From: Anaerolineae bacterium
GTDB lineage: Bacteria; Chloroflexota; Anaerolineae; B4-G1; SLSP01
Length of the DNA stretch: 35,804 nt
Direction of reading: 5' to 3'
Assembly (NCBI GenBank): GCA_016927095.1
Contig: JAFGNI010000193.1
Coordinates: 1 to 35,804 of the forward strand
This document shows, piece by piece, positions 15,530-23,163 of this stretch. Each line of letters opens with the position of its first letter. Position 1 is the stretch's first letter. The notes beneath the pieces were generated by a model. It was not told the origin of the DNA, ran no database searches, and saw nothing but the letters and a program-made list of their open reading frames with translations. A program made the translations under genes and the position numbers.

Positions 15530-16648
15530 ATGAAACTCTCTTGCCTTCAGGACAATCTCGCAAAGGGTCTGGGCATAGCTGGACGGGCTGTGCCATCGCG
15601 AACCACCATGCCGATTCTGGGTAACGTCCTGTTAGCCACGGATCACGGTCAGCTGAAGCTGGCGGCAACCAACATGGAGCTCAGCATCGTGCACTGGGTG
15701 GGTGCTCGTGTCGAGACTGAGGGTGAGATCACCGTGCCCGCGCGGAACTTCATAGACCTCGTGAGCTCCCTGCCACCGGATCAAGTGAACCTTGATCTGG
15801 ATAGCGGCACGTTGACGCTCAAGCTTAGCTGTGGGACCGTGAATGCCAGCTTCCGGGGCATATCGGCAGAGGAGTTTCCTCTGGTGCCCGAAGTCGATGA
15901 GAACAACGGCTTTTCCATCGAGGCCGACGAACTGAACACGGGTTTGTCCCAGGTCACCTTTGCTGCCTCTACAGATGAGAGCCATCCTGTTCTGACCGGG
16001 GTTCTGGCGGAGTTCGAGGGGCAGGCGATGACGTTAGCTGCAGCCGATGGCTTCCGGCTGTCGCTTCGCGAGATTCCCTTGGTGGATCCGGTGTCGACGC
16101 CATTTAGTGTGATCATCCCGGCACGTGCGCTCTCTGAGCTGATGCGGATTACTGCGGGGCTTGACGAGCAGGTCAGCGTGTCGACGACGCGTCCCCACAA
16201 CCAGATTCTCTTCCAGATGCCAGACACGGTCCTGAACTCGCAGTTGATCGACGGCAGCTTCCCTGATGTGCGCCGGATCATTCCTGCCTCACACAAGACG
16301 CGCGTCGTGATTGGCCGCGAGGAGCTGCTTCAGGCATGCCGGCGAGCGGCCATCTTCGCCCGCGACGTCGCCAATATCGTGAGCCTGCGGATTGAGGGTG
16401 GCGAGCTGACCGTCGCAGCCGACTCGTCAGAAGCGGGGCAGGGATCGACGCGGCTTGTGGCTAGCGTGGATGGGGACGGTCTCGAGATCGCATTCAACGT
16501 GCGCTTCCTGATTGATGTGCTGTCAGCGCTGGACACGCCGCAAGTGGCCTTGGAGCTGAATTCCCCCACGAACCCCGGCGTGATTCGGGCAGTGGGTGAT
16601 GATGCGTTCATTCACGTGGTCATGCCTATGCATCTGGGGCGCCGATAG
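15530..16648 (+). CDS. dnaN: DNA polymerase III beta subunit (sliding clamp)
   Basis: 372 residues from ATG 15530, with CAGGAGG 6 bp upstream. The usual length is about 366-378. The three clamp domains are recognisable: domain 1 (LSCLQDNLAKGLGIAGRAVPSR, TMPILGNVLL), the ATDGFRL-like AADGFRLS of domain 2, and the C-terminal VMPMHLGRR, where the family normally has a PM-R/L ending. It forms the dimeric ring that tethers DNA polymerase. dnaA and recF are not adjacent, so this is not the classical dnaA-dnaN locus. A hairpin at 16750 likely ends the transcript. Confidence 0.95.
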   Translation: MKLSCLQDNLAKGLGIAGRAVPSRTTMPILGNVLLATDHGQLKLAATNMELSIVHWVGARVETEGEITVPARNFIDLVSSLPPDQVNLDLDSGTLTLKLSCGTVNASFRGISAEEFPLVPEVDENNGFSIEADELNTGLSQVTFAASTDESHPVLTGVLAEFEGQAMTLAAADGFRLSLREIPLVDPVSTPFSVIIPARALSELMRITAGLDEQVSVSTTRPHNQILFQMPDTVLNSQLIDGSFPDVRRIIPASHKTRVVIGREELLQACRRAAIFARDVANIVSLRIEGGELTVAADSSEAGQGSTRLVASVDGDGLEIAFNVRFLIDVLSALDTPQVALELNSPTNPGVIRAVGDDAFIHVVMPMHLGRR

Positions 16649-16749
16649 CGCTGATTCCTAGGGTCGATGGCCTGCCCGGCCCGTGGTTGCTGGTTAGGCT
16701 AGATGGCGTACGTCTTCGCCACTTTGCGGAGACCTGGACTTGAAATCGG

Positions 16750-16796
16750 GCTGGAGGCAGGATGTCCGCTGTTGACGTCTTGTCTCCAGCTTCTTT
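16750..16796 (+). terminator. Long-stem terminator downstream of dnaN
   Basis: A 17-bp stem including three G-U pairs (16750-16766 with 16774-16790) and a 7-nt loop, directly followed by TTCTTT. It lies 100 bp after the dnaN stop. Confidence 0.7.
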
Positions 16797-16798
16797 GT

Positions 16799-16831
16799 CG
16801 AAACTCTTCCCCCGACCGCGAGTTTCGGGGG
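16799..16831 (+). promoter_or_regulatory. Two mutually exclusive hairpins before the Lon-like gene
   Basis: CGAAACTC (16799-16806) can pair with GAGTTTCG (16820-16827). Alternatively CCCCCGA (16809-16815) pairs with TCGGGGG (16825-16831). The two stems share bases, so only one can form. They lie 31 bp before the start of the protease gene and could be a small RNA switch or chance. Confidence 0.3.
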
Positions 16832-16861
16832 CCGTGATTCACTACCATTGCAGGCCCAGAC

Positions 16862-19282
16862 ATGATTAGAGAACCGAATGTGGAGAAGGTGGCGCCGCTG
16901 CCGCCAGAGCGCCTCCGACGGACGTGTGATGCATCCATCTTTGCCTTCGAAGTGACCGATGACCTGCCCTTTGAGCCGGGCATCATCGGTCAGGACCGCG
17001 CCGTCGCTGCGATTCGTTTTGGTCTGGATATCCGCAGCCCAGGGTTCAACATCTTTGTGATGGGCCCCACCGGCTCGGGACGCCGCACTATCGTGCGCCG
17101 TATCGTGGATGAGAAGGCGGCTCAGGAGCCGGTGCCCGACGATTGGGTCTACGTCACACGATTCTCCGATCCAGGCAAACCCAAAGCCATCCGGCTGCCC
17201 CCAGGCCGTGGACGACGCCTACGTGCCAGTATGGAGCGTTTCAGCACCGGCATGACCGAACGTCTGCTCCAAGCGTTCGAGGCCGACTCCTATGCCAACG
17301 CGCGGGAGGACCTGGATCAGCGCTACCGTTCACAGGAGCGGCAGGTTCTCGGATCCGTGGAGGCGGCCTGTCAGGAACGCAACTGTGCCCTGGTGCGATC
17401 GCCCTCGGGCCTCTACATCGCGCCTATCCGGGATGGTGAACTGCTCTCACCGGAAGCTATCAGCCAGTTGGAGGCCGATGCACGACTCGAGGTGCAGCAG
17501 GCCCTCGATTATCTGGACGACCTGCTCGATGATGAGATGCGCCATCTGCGGGACTATGAGCGCGAGGTTCAGGCTGAGATTGATAAGCTTGACCGAGAGG
17601 TTGCCGATTTCGCCCTCACTCCGCTCCTGGACGAGCTCCGGGCCCCTTTCTCAGACCAACCGGAGGTCCTGACGTACTTGGCAGACGTCCGCGAAGACGT
17701 CCTAGCCAACGTCTCAGCTTTCCGCTCGGGGGATGTCTCAGGCCATGATGTGGAAGGCGCATCTCTGTTGGATATTCCGACCAGCAAACGCTACCGCGTC
17801 AACCTGTTCGTCGACAACAGCCAGCTGAAGGGAGCGCCAGTTGTCTTGGTGGAGCGACCTGCAGCTGCCCGGGTATTCGGCGCTGTGGAATACGATGTGC
17901 GCTACGGTGTGACGGTCACGGACCACACGATGATCCGAGCGGGAGCGCTCCATGAGGCCAATGGCGGCTATCTGATCGTTGACGCCGCCGCTTTGCTGGA
18001 CAACTACGGCGTCTGGATCGGGCTGAAGCATGCCTTGTCGCAGGGCGAGGTGCGGATCGAGTCGCCGGATGGGCAGCGGCTCATACGCACGGTCACACCC
18101 AGCCCCGAACCGATACCGTTGCAGGTGAAGGTGGTGTTGATCGGTTCGCCGGATGTCTTCTATACGCTCTATGAGCTGGACGATGATTTCGGGAAGTACT
18201 TCAAGGTGCAAGTTGACTTTCACACGGAGGTGGATCGCGACACAGACGCCGAGCAAGCCTACGGTCGTTTCATCCGCATGCTCTGCCAACGGGAGAGCAT
18301 GCTGCCGTTCACGGCTGAGGCCGCAGCCCGTGTCGTGGAGTATGGTTCGCGCTGGGTAGATCACCAGGAGCGACTGAGTGCCCAATTCGGTCAGGTCGCG
18401 GATCTGGTGCGCGAGTCAGATTACTGGGCGCGCCAATCGTCTCAGGATGTGGTGCGCCGGGACGATGTTCTGATGGCGTTGAGACAGCAGCGACGGCGGG
18501 TGGGCCTGCTGGAGGAGCTGACCCTGCGGTCGATCCTTGAGGACCAACTCATCGTGATCACCAAGGGCGTCGCGGTGGGCCAGGTGAATGCGCTGACGGT
18601 TGTGAGCTACGGGAGCAGCAGCTACGGCGTACCCAGTCGTGTGACGGCGCGAGCTTATGTGGGCCGAGGCAGCGTTATCGACATCCACCGCGAGATCGAC
18701 CTCGGTGGCCCCATCCATACCAAAGGCGTCCTGACGTTGACCGGCTACTTCGGTGGGCAGTACGGCACCCAGCGCTCGCTCTCGATGGAGGCCAGCCTCA
18801 GCTTCGAGCAGTTGTATGAGGATATCGAGGGGGACAGCGCATCCTGCGCCGAGCTCTATGCCCTGATCTCGGCGGTCTCGCAGATCCCTCTACGACAGGA
18901 TTTGGCCGTCACCGGGGCTGTCGACCAGTACGGGCACGTGATGGCGATCGGTGGGGTGAACGAGAAGATCGAGGGTTTCTTCCAGGTCTGTAAGTCTCGG
19001 GGACTCACGGGTACGCAGGGCGTGATTATCCCGGAAGCCAACGTGCGCAACCTGATGGTCGACGAGGAAGTGATTCAGGCCGTCCGCGACGGCCAGTTCT
19101 CGATCTATGCGGTTGTCTCGGTCGATGAGGGGCTGGCCCTGCTGACGGGCGAGCCGGTCGGGGAGCCGGACAGCACCGGGCTGTTCCCGCCGGAATCCGT
19201 GCATGGACGTGTAGCCCGTCGGCTTGAAGCATTCGCGGATGCCGACGATGAAGATGAAGAGGATGACGGGCGCGGCAAGTGA
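16862..19282 (+). CDS. Lon-like (AAA_32/S16, LonB/LonC-type) protease
   Basis: 806 residues. The N-terminal ATPase-like module holds GPTGSGRRT at 68-76, a degenerate Walker A with Arg74 where Lys is expected and Arg75 at the Ser/Thr position. A coiled, charged insertion spans about 130-260. ANGGYLIVDAAALL (about 360) is the Walker B region. The C-terminal S16 protease domain contains the catalytic Ser659 (EGDSAS) and Lys702 (GVNEK), spaced 43 residues as in E. coli Lon. The acidic C-terminal tail is DADDEDEEDD. It degrades damaged or regulatory proteins. Whether it needs ATP is uncertain. The ATG at 16862 has no evident ribosome site. Confidence 0.9.
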   Translation: MIREPNVEKVAPLPPERLRRTCDASIFAFEVTDDLPFEPGIIGQDRAVAAIRFGLDIRSPGFNIFVMGPTGSGRRTIVRRIVDEKAAQEPVPDDWVYVTRFSDPGKPKAIRLPPGRGRRLRASMERFSTGMTERLLQAFEADSYANAREDLDQRYRSQERQVLGSVEAACQERNCALVRSPSGLYIAPIRDGELLSPEAISQLEADARLEVQQALDYLDDLLDDEMRHLRDYEREVQAEIDKLDREVADFALTPLLDELRAPFSDQPEVLTYLADVREDVLANVSAFRSGDVSGHDVEGASLLDIPTSKRYRVNLFVDNSQLKGAPVVLVERPAAARVFGAVEYDVRYGVTVTDHTMIRAGALHEANGGYLIVDAAALLDNYGVWIGLKHALSQGEVRIESPDGQRLIRTVTPSPEPIPLQVKVVLIGSPDVFYTLYELDDDFGKYFKVQVDFHTEVDRDTDAEQAYGRFIRMLCQRESMLPFTAEAAARVVEYGSRWVDHQERLSAQFGQVADLVRESDYWARQSSQDVVRRDDVLMALRQQRRRVGLLEELTLRSILEDQLIVITKGVAVGQVNALTVVSYGSSSYGVPSRVTARAYVGRGSVIDIHREIDLGGPIHTKGVLTLTGYFGGQYGTQRSLSMEASLSFEQLYEDIEGDSASCAELYALISAVSQIPLRQDLAVTGAVDQYGHVMAIGGVNEKIEGFFQVCKSRGLTGTQGVIIPEANVRNLMVDEEVIQAVRDGQFSIYAVVSVDEGLALLTGEPVGEPDSTGLFPPESVHGRVARRLEAFADADDEDEEDDGRGK

Positions 19283-19326
19283 TCGTCTTGACCGTCGGGT
19301 CAGATTGAGGCGAAGGTAGGATCTGC

Positions 19327-20622
19327 ATGAATCTGCTGTCGAATCCGGGATTCGAGGGTGGCTGGTGGCGCAAGACCTACACCGGCCAGGAGTACGGTGA
19401 GATCTTCGTGCCGGAGGGGTGGGTGGCTTTCTGGAAAGAAGGCGGTCCCGTGCCGCACGATCCGAGCAATACCAGCGGCTACGGGCGACCGGAGATGCAC
19501 ATCATCAACCGCGAGGCGCCCTTCCTCGACCCATTGCGCGTGCGCAGCGGTCACCGGGCCCTCAAGTTCTTCACTTTTTACAGAATCCACGATGCCGGTG
19601 TCTTTCAAAAGGTCTCGGGGTTGCGCCCTGGGGCGCGGGTTCAGGCCACAGGATGGGCCCACGCCTGGTCATCGACGCATGACAACCCGCGCAGCAGCGA
19701 CGGCGCCGGGACCGCGCCCTACTTCGTGAGGGTCTCAGACCTCCCGCGGAACCCAAGTGTGCCGGAGACGGGTGTACGAAACATGGCGTTTTCGATCGGC
19801 ATCGACCCCCAGGGCGGGGAGGATCCGTGGTCTGGCGCGATCGTGTGGGGAGAGGGCGCGCATATCTATAACGCCTTTGCGCAGATACCGCCCGTTGAGG
19901 TCACCGCAGGGGCAAACAACGTGACTGTGTTCGTCCGGAGCACGGTCCTATGGCCTTTCAAGCACTGCGATGCCTATGTCGACGATCTCAGGCTGACGCC
20001 AGTGGCTGACCCGCCGCAGACGATTGGGATTGAGACCACGCCTGCAGACATCACGGCAGGGACGCCTTTCCAGATCAGGGTGACGGGAAGTGCCACCCCC
20101 GAGCGGCTCCAGATCACCTTCTCGGATGATAGCATCTTCTGCAAGCCTGTTCAGGTCTCGGGCGGGCAAGCCACCTGCCGTTGTGTTGCCGTCGAGCTTG
20201 GTAGGTTTGAGCTGCGGGTGATCTCAGGCACTGAGCAGGTTGGGGTGCTTGCCTTCGATGTTGCGGCGCCGACAGCGCCGGCACCGACCCCAACGCAACC
20301 TCCGCCAATTACGTCGGGCTTCGTCCCCCCGCGTGTGCCGTATGAGCGCACCTACCTTCTGCTTCATCCGGGAGCTGGGGACGGGTGGTTGGAGGCTGTA
20401 GCCGCAAGTGGGATCTGGGACCGCTACCGGTGGACTGTCGGCGGCAGTGCTGATGATGCCGGTGTAGGCCCCACCGTTCGGCGTGTGGTCGCCGTCAACC
20501 CGCACACGTGGCCCAGTGATCTCAGGGCATTCTTCGAGACCTACTATCCCGGCCTAGCCTATCATTCCCTGATCGTTGCGACGCCCGAGGAGCTTCTCCA
20601 GAAACTGCGCAGTTTTCTTTGA
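19327..20622 (+). CDS. Carbohydrate-binding-like multidomain protein without signal peptide
   Basis: 431 residues, starting 44 bp after the protease gene behind AAGGTAGG. Residues 1-220 look like a jelly-roll CBM (NLLSNPGFEGGW start, then DAGVFQKVSGLRPG, ending YVDDLRLTPV). Residues 225-315 form an Ig/Fn3-like domain. A proline-rich linker (APAPTPTQPPP) leads to a C-terminal domain (YLLLHPGAGDGWLEAVA, SADDAGVGPTVRRVVAVNP) also seen repeatedly in hypothetical Chloroflexota proteins. The modules look extracellular, yet the N-terminus begins directly with the CBM. Either a non-classical export route or a structural/phage-type origin is possible. No catalytic residues are evident. Confidence 0.7.
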   Translation: MNLLSNPGFEGGWWRKTYTGQEYGEIFVPEGWVAFWKEGGPVPHDPSNTSGYGRPEMHIINREAPFLDPLRVRSGHRALKFFTFYRIHDAGVFQKVSGLRPGARVQATGWAHAWSSTHDNPRSSDGAGTAPYFVRVSDLPRNPSVPETGVRNMAFSIGIDPQGGEDPWSGAIVWGEGAHIYNAFAQIPPVEVTAGANNVTVFVRSTVLWPFKHCDAYVDDLRLTPVADPPQTIGIETTPADITAGTPFQIRVTGSATPERLQITFSDDSIFCKPVQVSGGQATCRCVAVELGRFELRVISGTEQVGVLAFDVAAPTAPAPTPTQPPPITSGFVPPRVPYERTYLLLHPGAGDGWLEAVAASGIWDRYRWTVGGSADDAGVGPTVRRVVAVNPHTWPSDLRAFFETYYPGLAYHSLIVATPEELLQKLRSFL

Positions 20623-20652
20623 GCGCTGCCTCTCACGTCTGCCGGCATAGGA

Positions 20653-20681
20653 AAGGCGACCTCCCAAACGGGGATTGCCTT
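20653..20681. terminator. Weak hairpin between convergent genes
   Basis: AAGGC (20653-20657) pairs with GCCTT (20677-20681) around an inner TCCC/GGGG stem with an internal loop. It lies 31 bp after the plus-strand stop and 32 bp after the minus-strand stop. Low stability. Confidence 0.3.
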
Positions 20682-20712
20682 GTTCTAGGTCCTCTCAATG
20701 CCGGCCCACGAT

Positions 20713-21144
20713 CTACGTCGACTTGATCTCCACGCCCTTGATCGTGTAGTAGAAGGCCAAGGATTCGTTCATGCCGTCCTTCACGCGCCGGCTGACCTGG
20801 TCCATCACGTCGATGAAGACCAGGCTGGTCCCCCCGCCGTTCTTGGGGCAGACGACGCCCAGACGAGGCCGCCGCCCGGAGTTGTCAATACTCCACTGAC
20901 CCTCATAGCGACGCCGGAAGGTCTCCCCAAGGAAGGCGCCCCAGATAGTACGAAGCGCCGGGGAGGGTTGGGGGAACTGGCGTACATGCCGGTCGATCCA
21001 CTCATCCAGCGTCTGCAGTCCCACCGCATTGTAGTCCACGTCAATACCCGCGTAGCGACTCAGACTCACCCTAGCACGGTCTGCTAGTTGGGCGAGCTGT
21101 CCGGACTTCTGCGGAGGAATGAACTGGATCGACCTTTTTGCCAT
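20713..21144 (-). CDS. Uncharacterised small basic protein
   Basis: 143 residues from the ATG at 21144, preceded by GAGGT and a good promoter. I do not recognise a family. It begins MAKRSIQFIPPQKSGQ. Residues 30-80 are helical (LQTLDEWIDRHVRQF, then IWGAFLGETFRRRYEGQW). Residues 85-110 are beta-rich with RPRLGVVCPKNGGG, and the end is helical (DQVSRRVKDGMNESLAFYY). There is no signal peptide or membrane segment. The helix-strand order recalls small DUF3806-like cytosolic proteins, but I cannot confirm that. It is divergent from the MBL-like gene, with back-to-back promoters between them. Confidence 0.65.
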   Translation of the reverse strand: MAKRSIQFIPPQKSGQLAQLADRARVSLSRYAGIDVDYNAVGLQTLDEWIDRHVRQFPQPSPALRTIWGAFLGETFRRRYEGQWSIDNSGRRPRLGVVCPKNGGGTSLVFIDVMDQVSRRVKDGMNESLAFYYTIKGVEIKST

Positions 21145-21162
21145 ACCGACCTCTGACTTCCA

Positions 21163-21190
21163 ATTATAGCACAGCCAAACCGTGCCACAA
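21163..21190 (-). promoter_or_regulatory. Promoter of the small basic protein gene
   Basis: On the minus strand: TTGTGG (21190-21185), 16-bp spacer, perfect TATAAT (21168-21163). It gives a leader of about 12 nt before the ATG at 21144, just holding the GAGGT site. Confidence 0.65.
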
Positions 21191-21197
21191 CAACGAC

Positions 21198-21225
21198 TTG
21201 GCCTGGTGGTCTTTCTCGCTATAAT
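21198..21225 (+). promoter_or_regulatory. Promoter of the MBL-like gene
   Basis: TTGGCC at 21198-21203, 16-bp spacer, perfect TATAAT at 21220-21225. Its -35 box lies 7 bp from the -35 of the divergent promoter, so the two compete for or share polymerase contacts. Confidence 0.65.
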
Positions 21226-21262
21226 CGAGTTGCTTGCAGACTTGATGTAGGAGTGGTGTTTC

Positions 21263-21910
21263 ATGGATATCATATGGTATGGGTTGGGATGCTTCAGCCT
21301 GACGGAACGGGGATATCCATCTCTGGTCACGGATCCCTACGACGCAGACAGGGTGGGCCGTGCGCGCCATCTGTTGACAGCCGATATCGTGACGTCCAGC
21401 AGGTTGCTCGAGGAGCCCTGGAAAGCGACGTGGCCCCAGGTGAGGGGAGAACCACAGACGCTCGCCGGGCCGGGTGAATACGAGATCGGTGGCGTGTTTG
21501 TGACGGGTGTGGCTTCGTCTCGGAACCGGAAGCGTGAAGGGCCCGTTGACGAGAACATCGTCTACGCGGTGAGCTATGATGGTGTCGTCGTCTGCCACCT
21601 GGGCGAGCTGGGGCGCACGCTCACGCAAGCTCAAGCTGAGGCGATCGGTCGCGTGACTGTGCTGTTGGTGCCCGTTGGCGTCCCCGGAGGACTGACGCAC
21701 AGTATGGCAGCAGAGACGGTCAGCCTGGTGGAGCCGGACATCGTGGTGCCGATGCAATACAAACTTCCGGGGCTGAAGATTGACCGCAAGCCTGTGGACG
21801 GCTTCCTGAAGGAGATGGGTGTCACACAGCCACAGGAGCTCTCTGTCCTCAAGGTCGCCGCTGGCGGCGAACCAGAGGAGACACAGATCGTACTTTTGGA
21901 GCCGCAGTGA
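21263..21910 (+). CDS. UlaG-type MBL-fold protein lacking the HxHxDH metal site
   Basis: 215 residues behind TAGGAG. The fold is that of UlaG-like 'beta-lactamase superfamily 3' proteins: MDIIWYGLGCFSL, VTDPYD, GPGEYEIGGVFVTGV, VCHLGELG and VVPMQYK. At the position where the family has a DIVTxSHxHxDH motif, this protein reads ADIVTSSRLLEEPW, so every histidine of the primary metal site is gone. It is therefore probably a non-enzymatic or differently working homologue. It lies 20 bp before the TPR protein gene, which may be co-transcribed. The related intact enzymes hydrolyse lactones or phosphodiesters. Confidence 0.8.
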   Translation: MDIIWYGLGCFSLTERGYPSLVTDPYDADRVGRARHLLTADIVTSSRLLEEPWKATWPQVRGEPQTLAGPGEYEIGGVFVTGVASSRNRKREGPVDENIVYAVSYDGVVVCHLGELGRTLTQAQAEAIGRVTVLLVPVGVPGGLTHSMAAETVSLVEPDIVVPMQYKLPGLKIDRKPVDGFLKEMGVTQPQELSVLKVAAGGEPEETQIVLLEPQ

Positions 21911-21930
21911 AGAACGCTTCAGGAGGGACT

Positions 21931-22725
21931 ATGCGCCATCGTCTAGTTCTTGGTATTGTTGTGGTACTGCTCTTGGTTGGAGGCGTCGTCGCCGCTGTTA
22001 TGCTGTCGAATCGTCCGGCCCGGGTGCCGGAGGGGCTCAACTTGGACGCGATTCAGGCGAAGATGGACATTGGCGACTATGCGGGGGCGAAGGCTGATCT
22101 GGAGGCTGTCCTTGCCGAGAACGATGAGAATGCGGAGGCGCACTTCAAGCTGGGCCTAGCGTCTTTCAATTTGGGCGAGTATGAAGCTGCGAAGGAGCAC
22201 TTCAATCGCTCCTTGGCGCTGGAGCCGGACCGGGCTGCGGCTGTGCACCACAACCTGGGTGTGCTGGCCTATCAGGTAGGGGATATGGATACCGCGCTGG
22301 AGGAGTTCCAGGCAGCTCTTGCGGCTGACCCGGATGATGCTGACACCCATTATCAGCTAGGCGCAACCTATCTGATCCTGGCTTATCCCATGGGGGCCAT
22401 GGAACCGGATGCGGACCGGCTGGCTCAGGCTCAAGCGGAGTTCGACCGCGCACTTGAGGTTTCGCCGGGCAAGCCCGAGGCACTGATTGGGCTAGCCAAT
22501 ATCTATATGCTGCAAAACGAAATGGAACAGGCCATAGCTCTGCTGGAGGATGTCGTTGCCGAGCGCCCCGATATGCGTGAGGCGCTCTTTGCGCTGGGCC
22601 GCTCCTACGCTGCAGTGGGTGAGACAGACAAGGCGATTACTACCTTGGAGCAGTTCCTGCAGACCGATCCGCCTGCGGTCTGGGCGGAACAGGCTGAGGA
22701 GCTGTTGCAGACCTTGCGACCATGA
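21931..22725 (+). CDS. Membrane-anchored TPR protein
   Basis: 264 residues from ATG 21931 behind AGGAGGG. An upstream in-frame start is possible but lacks a ribosome site. Residues 5-26 form one transmembrane helix. The rest contains at least five tetratricopeptide repeats, e.g. AHFKLGLASFNLGEYEAA, VHHNLGVLAYQVGDMDTA, ALIGLANIYMLQNEMEQA and ALFALGRSYAAVGETDKA. Such proteins scaffold complexes at the outer face of the membrane. The partner is unknown. It lies between the degenerate MBL gene and a small conserved protein, and these three may be one unit. Confidence 0.88.
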   Translation: MRHRLVLGIVVVLLLVGGVVAAVMLSNRPARVPEGLNLDAIQAKMDIGDYAGAKADLEAVLAENDENAEAHFKLGLASFNLGEYEAAKEHFNRSLALEPDRAAAVHHNLGVLAYQVGDMDTALEEFQAALAADPDDADTHYQLGATYLILAYPMGAMEPDADRLAQAQAEFDRALEVSPGKPEALIGLANIYMLQNEMEQAIALLEDVVAERPDMREALFALGRSYAAVGETDKAITTLEQFLQTDPPAVWAEQAEELLQTLRP

Positions 22726-22800
22726 CGGTGACTGACTCAACAGCGATTGCGCGTGAGTGCGCCGAGTGCCGCCCAGCCTCGGTGGGAACGGAGTGACAGT

Positions 22801-23109
22801 GTGGCCATACCCATCAAGTTGCTGATGACCTGGGATATCGCGGCTGGTCAGGAAGAGGCTTGTTTTGCCTTCATCACGCAGGATCTCCCCGATACCATGC
22901 AGCAAGCCGGGCTTGAGCTGACCGACGCGTGGTTTACGGCGTATGGCGATTGGCCACAGATCCGTATCGGCTTCGTGAGCATGGAGCTCGACGAGCTTCA
23001 GCGCTTCTTAATGTCCCAAGCTTGGCGCGACCTGAAGAAGAAGCTGATGCCCTATACGCGGGACTACCGGCAGAAGGTCGTCGTGGCGAGAGGCGGCTTC
23101 CAGTTCTAG
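22801..23109 (+). CDS. Small conserved-looking protein, unknown function
   Basis: 102 residues from GTG 22801, with GGAG 7 bp upstream. A more upstream in-frame ATG at 22747 would add 18 residues of low-quality sequence. It starts MAIPIKLLMTWDI and ends with a Lys-rich helix and VVVARGGFQF. The strand-helix-strand pattern suggests a dimeric alpha-beta (ferredoxin-like) fold, but no family is certain. It follows the TPR gene by 75 bp and is closed by a strong hairpin. Confidence 0.65.
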   Translation: MAIPIKLLMTWDIAAGQEEACFAFITQDLPDTMQQAGLELTDAWFTAYGDWPQIRIGFVSMELDELQRFLMSQAWRDLKKKLMPYTRDYRQKVVVARGGFQF

Positions 23110-23131
23110 TTTCCAACCCAAAGGATACGTC

Positions 23132-23163
23132 AGCGCGCCCGTGAGCTACCTCACGGGCGCGCT
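23132..23163. terminator. Bidirectional terminator hairpin overlapping a stop codon
   Basis: A 14-bp stem (23132-23145 with 23150-23163; core GCGCGCCCGTGAG) with a CTAC loop and TTCTATG tail. It serves the convergent genes on both sides. The stop codon of the minus-strand gene (23153-23151) lies inside it. Confidence 0.75.

Noticed and set aside
15430..15530. Replication origin next to dnaN
   Set aside because: No dnaA, recF or gyrB neighbours and no DnaA boxes (TTATCCACA or close variants) were seen around dnaN.
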